From assembly GCA_050050435.1 (NCBI GenBank), contig JASFUE010000025.1, positions 1 to 17,729 on the forward strand: 17,729 nt of DNA, in the 5' to 3' direction. This DNA comes from SG8-40 sp050050435. Lineage in GTDB: Bacteria; Pseudomonadota; Gammaproteobacteria; Burkholderiales; Eutrophovitaceae. Positions 8,769 to 14,981 of this stretch are shown in pieces. The notes under the pieces were generated by a model, which searched no databases, was not told the DNA's origin, and saw nothing but the letters and a program-made list of their open reading frames with translations. Position 1 is the stretch's first letter. The number at the start of each line of letters is the position of its first letter. Both the position numbers and the translations under genes were made by a program.

Positions 8769-10238
8769 GTGCCATTGATGCAAGAATCCACCATTACCGG
8801 AGAACAACTCCTGTCGCGTGCGAACGATACGCTGTTACTGCCAAACGGGCTCGATTCGACCCGTTTGTCTCATGTGTTCGGTCAGATAATGACCCATCAG
8901 GTGGACTACGCTGATCTGTACTTTCAATACAGCCGAAGTGAAGGCTGGAGTCTGGAAGACGGCATCGTAAAAATCGGAAGTTTCAACATCGAGCAGGGTG
9001 TCGGTGTTCGCGCTATCAGTGGCGAGAAGTCCGCTTTCGCCTACTCCGATGACATCAGCCTCAATGCGCTCGAAGCCGCGGCCAAGGCGACTCGTTCCAT
9101 TGCCAGTCAGGGCGCGAGCGGCGAGGCCGGCCTGGTGCGATCCGGCCAGGCGCGGCCGCTTTACTCGGCGAACGACCCGATATCGAGCCTGAGCGATCCG
9201 CAGAAAGTGGCATTGCTCGAACGGCTCGAAAAACTTGCGCGCGGAATGGATCCGCGGGTCACCCAGGTCATGGCGAGCCTGGCGGGAGAGCATGACATTG
9301 TCCTGGTCGCGCGCGACGATGGAATGTATGCCGCAGACGTTCGTCCATTGGTCAGGTTGTCGATACAGGTCATTGTCGAACAGTCGGGCCGGCGCGAGCA
9401 GGGTTCGGCCGGTGGTGGCGGGCGCTTTGATTATGATTATTTCACCGATGAAATGCTGGAAACGTACGCGCGCAAGGCGGTTGAGCAGGCGGTGCTGAAT
9501 CTGGATGCGGCGCCGGCCCCGGCCGGCACCATGACCGTTGTGCTGGGCCCCGGCTGGCCCGGGGTGCTGCTGCATGAAGCAATCGGTCACGGGCTCGAGG
9601 GCGATTTCAATCGCAAGGGCAGTTCGGCGTTTACCGGACGCATCGGTGAGCGCGTTGCCGCGCCGGGCGTTACCGTGGTTGACGATGGCACCATTGCCGG
9701 ACGCCGCGGCTCGCTGACCGTGGACGACGAGGGCAACGCCACGCAGAACACGGTACTGATCGAGGATGGGGTTTTGAGGACCTACATGCAGGACACGCTC
9801 AATGCACGGTTGATGAAAGTCTCGCCGACTGGCAACGGCCGGCGCGAGTCCTACGCCCACATACCGATGCCGCGTATGACCAATACCTACATGCTCAACG
9901 GTACTCGCGAGCGAGAAGAAATCATCGAATCGGTGGACAAGGGGCTTTATGCGGTGAATTTCGGTGGCGGCCAGGTCGACATTGTCAGTGGCAAGTTCGT
10001 ATTTTCCGCATCCGAGGCCTATCTGATCGAGAATGGCAGGATTACGCAACCGGTCAAGGGCGCAACCCTCATCGGCAACGGTCCGGATGTGCTCACCAGA
10101 GTGTCGATGATCGGCAACGACCTGTCGCTCGATCCGGGAGTTGGCACCTGCGGCAAGGAGGGGCAGAGCGTGCCGGTGGGGGTTGGCCAGCCGACGCTGA
10201 AGGTGGATGGCCTGACTGTCGGTGGGACCAATACCTAG
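8769..10238 (+). CDS. tldD: Metalloprotease TldD
   Basis: A 489-residue TldD. The zinc motif HEAIGH is at residues 269-274 (H269, E270, H274), followed by GLEGDFNRKGSS. The third ligand cysteine is C461 in GVGTCGKEGQSVPVGVGQP. Long stretches match E. coli TldD, such as GNGRRESYAHIPMPRMTNTY and QVDIVSGKFVFS. TldD pairs with TldE (PmbA) to form a cytoplasmic protease that, in E. coli, matures microcin B17 and degrades CcdA; it admits only unfolded peptides. No tldE is in this window. I chose GTG 8769 because GGGAG (8757-8761) sits 7 bases upstream; ATG 8778, three codons later, would have a 16-base spacer. The gene follows yhdP. Confidence 0.97.
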   Translation: MPLMQESTITGEQLLSRANDTLLLPNGLDSTRLSHVFGQIMTHQVDYADLYFQYSRSEGWSLEDGIVKIGSFNIEQGVGVRAISGEKSAFAYSDDISLNALEAAAKATRSIASQGASGEAGLVRSGQARPLYSANDPISSLSDPQKVALLERLEKLARGMDPRVTQVMASLAGEHDIVLVARDDGMYAADVRPLVRLSIQVIVEQSGRREQGSAGGGGRFDYDYFTDEMLETYARKAVEQAVLNLDAAPAPAGTMTVVLGPGWPGVLLHEAIGHGLEGDFNRKGSSAFTGRIGERVAAPGVTVVDDGTIAGRRGSLTVDDEGNATQNTVLIEDGVLRTYMQDTLNARLMKVSPTGNGRRESYAHIPMPRMTNTYMLNGTREREEIIESVDKGLYAVNFGGGQVDIVSGKFVFSASEAYLIENGRITQPVKGATLIGNGPDVLTRVSMIGNDLSLDPGVGTCGKEGQSVPVGVGQPTLKVDGLTVGGTNT

Positions 10239-10328
10239 GACCACCGGTACACAGGCAGATCATTACCCCGAGACGGGCGCCGCCGCTGGGCATCGGTGCT
10301 CGAACGTAAAACAGAAAAAGAGAAATCG

Positions 10329-11450
10329 ATGATACTGATCCTCAGTCAAACCACCGACCCGAAATCCGAAGCCTACCGCCAGCTCATGGAACAGCTTGCG
10401 GGGCTGCCAAACATCAAGTCACGCGTACACCGGATACAGGGTGAAGAGCGCGCGGTCACCGAAATCTACCTGATTGGAGATACCAAGGCCCTGCAACTCG
10501 AGGACATGCAGGCATTGCCCTGTGTGGAGCAGGCTATTCGCGTGTCAGAAGAGTACCGGGTGCTCGGGCGCCACAAGAACGACAGCCGGGCGTCGCATTT
10601 TGATTACCAGGGTCTGCGATTCGGTCAGGATACGTTGCATGTGTTTGCCGGGCTGTGTGCCGTGGACACGCCCGAGCACGTCGAGCAGATGATGCGTGCC
10701 CTGCGGGACAATGGCCAGACCTGTACCCGCATGGGGGCGTACAAGCCGCGCACGAGCCCGTATTCGTTTCAGGGGCATGGCAAGTCCTGTCTGCCCTGGG
10801 TGTTCGAACTGGCCGGCAAATACGGGATCAAGGTGATTGCCATGGAAATCACCCACGAATCGCACCTGACTGAAATTCGTGAAGCGCTTGCGGCGACCGG
10901 AAATCCGACCGGTGTCATGCTGCAAATCGGTACGCGCAATACCCAGAATTTCGAATTGCTCAAGGCCGTCGGACGGCAGACGGACTTTCCGGTGCTTATC
11001 AAACGCGGTTTTGGTATTACGCTGGATGAATCCCTCAATGCCGCGGAGTATCTGGCCAGTGAAGGCAACAGCAAAGTCATATTCGCATTGCGCGGGATGA
11101 AGACCAATCTCGGTGATCCGCACCGAAATTTCGTGGATTTTGCCCATGTGCCGGTGGTCAAGCGGCTCACACGCATGCCGGTGTGCGTGGATCCGAGCCA
11201 CTCGGTAGGCACGCGCAGTGCTTCTCCAGACGGAATCATGGATCTGGCTCATGTTACCGCGCAGGCGATTATTGCCGGCGCCAACATGGTGTTGGTGGAT
11301 TTCCATCCGGATCCGCCCAAAGCGCTGGTCGATGGTGCGCAGGCACTGCGTCTTGAAGAACTGCCTTATTTTCTCGAAGACATTGGCATTTCCCGTGAGG
11401 CGTACCTGGCGCGCGCCGAGGCCTGCAGGAAGTTTACCGAAAGCCAATAG
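10329..11450 (+). CDS. Divergent type I-beta DAHP synthase (3-deoxy-7-phosphoheptulonate synthase)
   Basis: A 373-residue protein with an N-terminal ferredoxin-like regulatory domain (about 1-75) and a class I aldolase-type barrel. Landmarks of type I-beta DAHP synthases are visible: RMGAYKPRTSPYSFQG (134-149), LQIGTRNTQNFELLK (198-212), PVLIKRG, LASEGNSKVIF and VDPSHSVG (287-294). The enzyme would join phosphoenolpyruvate and erythrose-4-phosphate at the entry to the shikimate pathway. Putative metal ligands are C110, H291, D324 and D335. Compared with the common family pattern, AGPCS is AGLCA, RGGAF is RMGAY, and the Glu before HPNP is Asp (VDFHPDP). These may mark a distinct subfamily. The start is ATG 10329, after a modest AAGAGA site 5 bases upstream; its product begins MILILSQTTD, normal for the family. 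A GTG eleven codons upstream is a less likely start. Substrate assignment is less certain than the fold. Confidence 0.88.
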   Translation: MILILSQTTDPKSEAYRQLMEQLAGLPNIKSRVHRIQGEERAVTEIYLIGDTKALQLEDMQALPCVEQAIRVSEEYRVLGRHKNDSRASHFDYQGLRFGQDTLHVFAGLCAVDTPEHVEQMMRALRDNGQTCTRMGAYKPRTSPYSFQGHGKSCLPWVFELAGKYGIKVIAMEITHESHLTEIREALAATGNPTGVMLQIGTRNTQNFELLKAVGRQTDFPVLIKRGFGITLDESLNAAEYLASEGNSKVIFALRGMKTNLGDPHRNFVDFAHVPVVKRLTRMPVCVDPSHSVGTRSASPDGIMDLAHVTAQAIIAGANMVLVDFHPDPPKALVDGAQALRLEELPYFLEDIGISREAYLARAEACRKFTESQ

Positions 11451-11460
11451 GGGGCGATGC

Positions 11461-11489
11461 TTTACCGTGTTCGCCGGCTCACGCATAAT
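11461..11489 (+). promoter_or_regulatory. Candidate sigma-70 promoter for the cNMP-binding gene
   Basis: TTTACC (11461-11466; four of six to -35) and CATAAT (11484-11489; five of six to -10) are separated by exactly 17 bases. Transcription would begin near 11496, about 70 bases before the preferred ATG at 11568. This makes the in-frame ATG at 11457 an unlikely start, because it precedes the promoter. Confidence 0.42.
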
Positions 11490-11523
11490 TCTTCCACGGA
11501 CGGTAACGGGCCAGTTCCCGGGA

Positions 11524-11550
11524 GTCCGGCACCCGCTCCGGGACATTTTT
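11524..11550 (+). terminator. Terminator-like hairpin between the DAHP synthase and cNMP-binding genes
   Basis: GTCCGG (11524-11529), an 8-base loop and CCGGGAC (11538-11544) form a six-pair stem with one bulged G, followed by ATTTTT (11545-11550). It lies 74 bases after the DAHP synthase stop and 17 bases before the next ATG. It could end the upstream transcript. It also lies downstream of the candidate promoter at 11461-11489, so it could act as a leader attenuator. The stem is short; moderate confidence. Confidence 0.42.
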
Positions 11551-11567
11551 CACAGCATAGTCAGGCC

Positions 11568-12101
11568 ATGATCGAAGAAGATACCCGAACCGCGAAGAAC
11601 GCATTGTTAGAGACGCTTCAGCATGTTGGCGAGGCGGAGACGATAGTGCAGCAAATATTCGAGATGATCGGGCACTCGAAATTCTTCTCCGATTTCACGC
11701 GCGAGGACGTCGAGCAGCTGGCTGCCTACATGCAGGTCTATCGCGCAAACTCTGGCGAGATGATCATCCGCGAGGGCGAAGTCGACGATTATCTGGTTCT
11801 GATCATCGAAGGCCGAGTGGAAATATCAAAGGCCGATTCCCAGGGTGAACTTCAAACGATCACGGTGGTGGGCCCCGGTGCCACACTCGGTGAGATGTCA
11901 ATGATCGACGGGGAGCCGCGGTTCGCTACCTGTGTCGCACTGGAACCGACGACATTTGCCGTGTTGTCGCGCGACAGTATGGTGGGCATCATCATTCAGG
12001 AGCCGGCACTGGGGTCAAAAATCCTGATCAAGCTGGTTACCCTTCTTTCACAACGACTGCGCGCCACCAGCTCCAACCTGCTTCATTATCTGGAGCGCTG
12101 A
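11568..12101 (+). CDS. Stand-alone cyclic-nucleotide-binding (CRP-like sensor domain) protein
   Basis: From ATG 11568 the product has 177 residues: an N-terminal helical part (about 1-36), then a cNMP-binding beta roll (about 38-140) and a C-terminal helix. The phosphate-binding cassette reads LGEMSMIDGEPRFATCVA (107-124), with the glutamate (E109) and arginine (R118) that hold the cyclic phosphate and ribose in CRP-type domains. There is no DNA-binding helix-turn-helix, kinase or channel after it; the protein ends LSQRLRATSSNLLHYLER. It is therefore a soluble receptor that probably acts through a protein partner. Reading from ATG 11457 would add 37 residues of unconvincing sequence and would start upstream of the candidate promoter. 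The BtuF-like gene follows after only 28 bases, suggesting an operon. Whether the ligand is cAMP, cGMP or none is not decided by sequence; the adenylate cyclase at 547-1839 is a possible source. Confidence 0.88.
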   Translation: MIEEDTRTAKNALLETLQHVGEAETIVQQIFEMIGHSKFFSDFTREDVEQLAAYMQVYRANSGEMIIREGEVDDYLVLIIEGRVEISKADSQGELQTITVVGPGATLGEMSMIDGEPRFATCVALEPTTFAVLSRDSMVGIIIQEPALGSKILIKLVTLLSQRLRATSSNLLHYLER

Positions 12102-12129
12102 AATAAGGTACGGGGGGCGAACGCCTCGC

Positions 12130-13035
12130 ATGCGTGCCGCAATGGCATGGTTGGCATGCGTGTCTGTCGCGGCGACGCTGTCTTTCGCGGCCATCCCGGG
12201 CTTTGCTCGGATTACGGTTACTGACGACGTGCAAGAGCAGGTCAGTGTCGAGCGTCCGGCGCGCCGCATCATTGCAATTGCACCGAACCTTGCCGAACTG
12301 GCGTATGCCGCGGGAGCTGGAAAGTGGCTGGTAGCTGTGGTTCGCGGAGCGGACTATCCGCCTGAAGTGCTGTCACTGCCCAGTGTCGGTGATGCTGCAG
12401 GGCTGGATTTCGAGCGTATCCGGCGCCTTGAGCCCGACCTCATACTGGCTTGGGGAAGCGGTAACAAGCGTGCTGACCTCGATCGCCTGCGGGCAGTAGC
12501 AATCCCGACGCTGATTCTGGAACCGCACACGCTGGATGATGTCGCCCGCGACATGCGCGTCATCGGCCAGCTCGCGGGCACCGAAGCCATCGCCGGGCAG
12601 GCCGCTGCGCGCTTCGAGGCGCGCTTACAGCAGTTGCGCAAGCGCCATGCCGGTGCAGAGGTCCTGAATGTGGCGGTGGAAATCTGGCATCAGCCGGTTT
12701 TCACCGTCAGCGATGCCCATCCGCTCAGCGATGCCCTGCGTGTGTGTGGTGCACGCAATGCCATTGGCGACTTTCCGTTACTCGCGGGCCCGGTTCCACT
12801 GGAGGACGTGCTTGCAGCGAAGCCCGACGTGATCCTGTCTGTTAGCGGGATACAGGAAGCCGACATGCGCTCGCAATGGCGCCGCTACCAGTCTGTGTCA
12901 GGACAGCAGGCGGTGGCCCTGATTTCCATGCCGCCGGAATTGCTCACGCGCCCGGGCCCCCGCATGCTCGATGGTGTCGACCAGCTATGTGCACGTCTGG
13001 ACAGTGTGCGCGAGGCGGTGTTGCAGCCGCGCTAG
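12130..13035 (+). CDS. btuF: BtuF-like periplasmic vitamin B12-binding protein
   Basis: A 301-residue helical-backbone substrate-binding protein (Peripla_BP_2 fold) with a signal peptide of about 26 residues ending near PGFARI. The mature part follows E. coli BtuF closely in pattern: RRIIAIAPNLAELAYAAGA, DYPP (75-78), FERIRRLEPDLILAW (94-108) with GN, then the second lobe. C206 (RVCGARN) and C287 (DQLCARL) match the two cysteines that form the BtuF disulfide, which argues for cobalamin rather than a siderophore. BtuF delivers B12 to the BtuCD transporter; neither BtuCD nor BtuB is in the window. The ATG at 12130 is weakly served by a G-run 12 bases upstream, and ATG 12142 is an alternative. 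It follows the cNMP-binding gene by 28 bases and converges, 17 bases apart, on the anti-sigma gene. Confidence 0.84.
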   Translation: MRAAMAWLACVSVAATLSFAAIPGFARITVTDDVQEQVSVERPARRIIAIAPNLAELAYAAGAGKWLVAVVRGADYPPEVLSLPSVGDAAGLDFERIRRLEPDLILAWGSGNKRADLDRLRAVAIPTLILEPHTLDDVARDMRVIGQLAGTEAIAGQAAARFEARLQQLRKRHAGAEVLNVAVEIWHQPVFTVSDAHPLSDALRVCGARNAIGDFPLLAGPVPLEDVLAAKPDVILSVSGIQEADMRSQWRRYQSVSGQQAVALISMPPELLTRPGPRMLDGVDQLCARLDSVREAVLQPR

Positions 13036-13052
13036 CGGCGCGTCCCGGCCTC

Positions 13053-13769
13053 TCAGGTCTTGACGCACTGCCCCATGTAGAGCATCTGGTTGCTTGGCGT
13101 GCCCGAAGGCGAGCCACCGGCCGGTTCCACCGTCATGCCCAGTCCCCAGGCGGCATCAAGGGCTGTGGCAAGTGACGCCGGAACATGCAGGGTTTGCAGC
13201 TTATGGGTCGTGATCAGTCCGAGTGATACCGGGGTCTGACTGTTTCCCGGCAGCAACCACAGTTCCCATGCCGTGTCCGGTGCCATCTCCGCGTGCCCGA
13301 TCACGCGCAAGCGCATCAGTTTTGAATCGTCACCCGGTTCCCATGACACTGTCATCGCCGGAGCCTTCGTGTGCATGTCGTCCATGACGACCACCATCAG
13401 GGTTTTCTCGGCGACAGGCGGCGGCACTGCTGTACCCACGACAATTCCGAGAATCAGCACTGCCATACTGGCCAGTGCGGTTGCTGCGCGCCAGAAGGCC
13501 AGGTTGTTCCACCATCGTGGCTGCGACCGCAGCGCCTCATCGCCATGGATGCGTCGCTGAATGCCTCTCCACACGCGTCGTGGTGGCGTCACGCCGCTCA
13601 TGGACGCCGACATTGGCGTCAACCGTGCCTCCCATTCGGCAACCAGGCCGCGTAACACCGGGCTGAGCTTGAGCTGTGCCTCGAAGCGCCTGCGCGCGCG
13701 TGCGGGCATGGTACCAAGCACATATTCGGCTGCGAGTCGATCGCGAATGATCGGATCCTTGTAGTTCAT
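13053..13769 (-). CDS. RskA-type anti-sigma factor, single-pass membrane protein
   Basis: From ATG 13769 the protein has 238 residues. The cytoplasmic N-terminus (MNYKDPIIRDRLAAEYVLGT, then RRRFEAQLKLSPVLRGLV) is the sigma-binding anti-sigma domain seen in RskA-family proteins. One membrane helix lies at about 92-114. The periplasmic part contains the family's WELWLLPGNSQTPVSLGLI block (168-186). It should hold the ECF sigma factor encoded just upstream inactive at the membrane until a signal releases it. The start is fixed by a 4-base ATGA overlap with the sigma gene stop and an AGGAA site 5 bases upstream. An in-frame start eight codons earlier would lie inside the sigma gene and is less likely. 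The inducing signal cannot be read from sequence. Confidence 0.86.
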   Translation of the reverse strand: MNYKDPIIRDRLAAEYVLGTMPARARRRFEAQLKLSPVLRGLVAEWEARLTPMSASMSGVTPPRRVWRGIQRRIHGDEALRSQPRWWNNLAFWRAATALASMAVLILGIVVGTAVPPPVAEKTLMVVVMDDMHTKAPAMTVSWEPGDDSKLMRLRVIGHAEMAPDTAWELWLLPGNSQTPVSLGLITTHKLQTLHVPASLATALDAAWGLGMTVEPAGGSPSGTPSNQMLYMGQCVKT

Positions 13770-14335
13770 TTCGCTTCCTGACCGTCCAGACACTGTTTCA
13801 GGCGGTCCAGCCCTCTGCGTATCCAGGTCTTGACCGTTCCCAACGGTTTACCCAGTTGCCCGGCAAGCTCCCCATGGGAAAGACCGTGAAAAAAAGCCAG
13901 CGTGATACTGCGCTTCTGATCGGCACTGAGCTGGTCCATGCACTCCTTTAACTGACCTGCCTGCGCGGACTGCGCCGCCAACTGCTCGGGTCCGGGCGCC
14001 TCGTCGGGAATGTTGGCCAGAAAAGCCTCCACTTCGTCCGATGCCTGGACTTCACGGGGGCGGCGCAACCAATCGAGGGCGCGGTTGCGGACAATGGCTG
14101 TCATCCAGGTCATTGGCGCACTCTTGTCAGCGTCGTAGTTGCCCGCGTGGTGCCAGATTTTGACAAAACTTTCCTGCAAGACTTCCTCTGCCCAGTCCTT
14201 CCGTCTTGTTATACGCATGGCAACGGCGAACAGTTTCGCCGACGATGCCTGATACAGGGCGGAGAATGCCTGCTGGTCAGCAAGGGCACAGCGTGAAAGC
14301 ATGACCGAGAGCTGCTCGTTGCTCGGTGCGCTCAT
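13766..14335 (-). CDS. ECF-family RNA polymerase sigma factor
   Basis: A 189-residue sigma-70 family protein with region 2 (about 23-93, including AEEVLQESFVKIW at 49-61 and TWMTAIVRNRALDWLR) and region 4 (about 133-182, helix-turn-helix LGKPLGTVKTWIRRGLDRLK at 161-180). Regions 1 and 3 are absent, as in ECF sigma factors. Pairing with an RskA-type protein suggests the SigK-like branch. Its ATG (14335-14333) overlaps the TGA of the adenosyltransferase gene in ATGA, and its own TGA overlaps the ATG of the anti-sigma gene in the same way. This predicts translational coupling of all three. Targets are unknown. Confidence 0.94.
   Translation of the reverse strand: MSAPSNEQLSVMLSRCALADQQAFSALYQASSAKLFAVAMRITRRKDWAEEVLQESFVKIWHHAGNYDADKSAPMTWMTAIVRNRALDWLRRPREVQASDEVEAFLANIPDEAPGPEQLAAQSAQAGQLKECMDQLSADQKRSITLAFFHGLSHGELAGQLGKPLGTVKTWIRRGLDRLKQCLDGQEAK
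13770..13779 (-). promoter_or_regulatory. Ribosome binding site of the anti-sigma gene, inside the sigma gene
   Basis: On the minus strand AGGAA (13779-13775) is followed by GCGAA and the ATGA overlap at 13769-13766. It decides the anti-sigma start and lies within the last codons of the sigma gene. Confidence 0.7.
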
Positions 14336-14889
14336 GTGTCCCCTGTCCGGGTCTTTTTCCAGTACACGTCGCCATGACCGGTACTGCGGTTGAGAACCCG
14401 GCAGATCACGAAAAGCAAGTCAGAGAGCCGATTAAGATATCGCTGCGGCAGCGGCGACACCTGTTCTGTCTGGGTCAGCTTGACCAATTGCCGCTCGGCC
14501 CGGCGGCAGGTGGCGCGGGCGACATGGCCGAGCGCGGCGCAGCGGGCGCCACCAGGAAGAATGAACTCCTTGAGCGCCGGCAGATCGGCGTTGAAGCCAT
14601 CCAGGTCCTTTTCGAGCTGGCTGACGTGTTGTTCGTCAATAGCCACATACCCGGGGATACTCAATTCGCCTCCGAGATCGAACAGCTCGTGCTGTACCCT
14701 GATCAAGACGCAGGCGACAGCCTCGGGAATGGATTCGGCGAGGACGACACCGATGCTGCTGTTCAGTTCGTCAACCGCGCCGATTGATTCGATGCGCGCA
14801 CTGTCCTTGGGCACACGTGAACCGTCGCCCAGCCCGGTGGTGCCGGTATCACCCGTTCGTGTGTATATCTTCGAGAGCCGATTACCCAT
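14332..14889 (-). CDS. pduO: PduO-type ATP:cob(I)alamin adenosyltransferase
   Basis: A 185-residue enzyme of the PduO/MMAB family that transfers the adenosyl group of ATP to cob(I)alamin, giving coenzyme B12. The ATP loop TRTGDTGTTGLGDGSRVPKD spans residues 10-29 and runs into SARIESIGAVDELNSSIG. The conserved arginine helix HVARATCRRAER (122-133) and RYLNRLSDLLFVICR (150-164) are present. Length and motifs are complete. Its final TGA overlaps the sigma-factor ATG by 4 bases, so it is the first gene of a three-gene operon. No cobalamin riboswitch is evident in the 92 bases upstream. The BtuF-like gene lies on the opposite strand beyond the sigma/anti-sigma pair. Confidence 0.95.
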   Translation of the reverse strand: MGNRLSKIYTRTGDTGTTGLGDGSRVPKDSARIESIGAVDELNSSIGVVLAESIPEAVACVLIRVQHELFDLGGELSIPGYVAIDEQHVSQLEKDLDGFNADLPALKEFILPGGARCAALGHVARATCRRAERQLVKLTQTEQVSPLPQRYLNRLSDLLFVICRVLNRSTGHGDVYWKKTRTGDT

Positions 14890-14946
14890 GAATTAATTGT
14901 CCCGGTGCGCAAGCATTCGCGTGCCGTCGCTTCCTCATAACAGTTC

Positions 14947-14952
14947 ATTATA
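14947..14952 (-). promoter_or_regulatory. TATAAT -10 element upstream of the adenosyltransferase operon
   Basis: A perfect TATAAT reads on the minus strand at 14952-14947, about 58 bases before the ATG at 14889. I see no good -35 at the usual distance: TTGCGA is only 8 bases away. Activator dependence or chance is possible. Confidence 0.35.
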
Positions 14953-14981
14953 TGCCCTTGTCGCAAGAGCCTCGGATGCGA

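Noticed and set aside
9545..9566. GC-rich inverted repeat around GGGCCCCGG and CCCGGGG in tldD.
   Set aside because: It encodes the conserved GPGWPGV segment before the HExxxH motif, so protein conservation explains it.
11457..11567. N-terminal extension of the cNMP-binding protein from ATG 11457.
   Set aside because: The extra 37 residues look non-coding, the G-rich site is only 2 bases from that ATG, and the candidate promoter and hairpin lie inside this stretch.
14890..14981. Possible cobalamin riboswitch upstream of the adenosyltransferase gene.
   Set aside because: The gap is 92 bases, too short for a B12 riboswitch, and I see no B12-box-like sequence.
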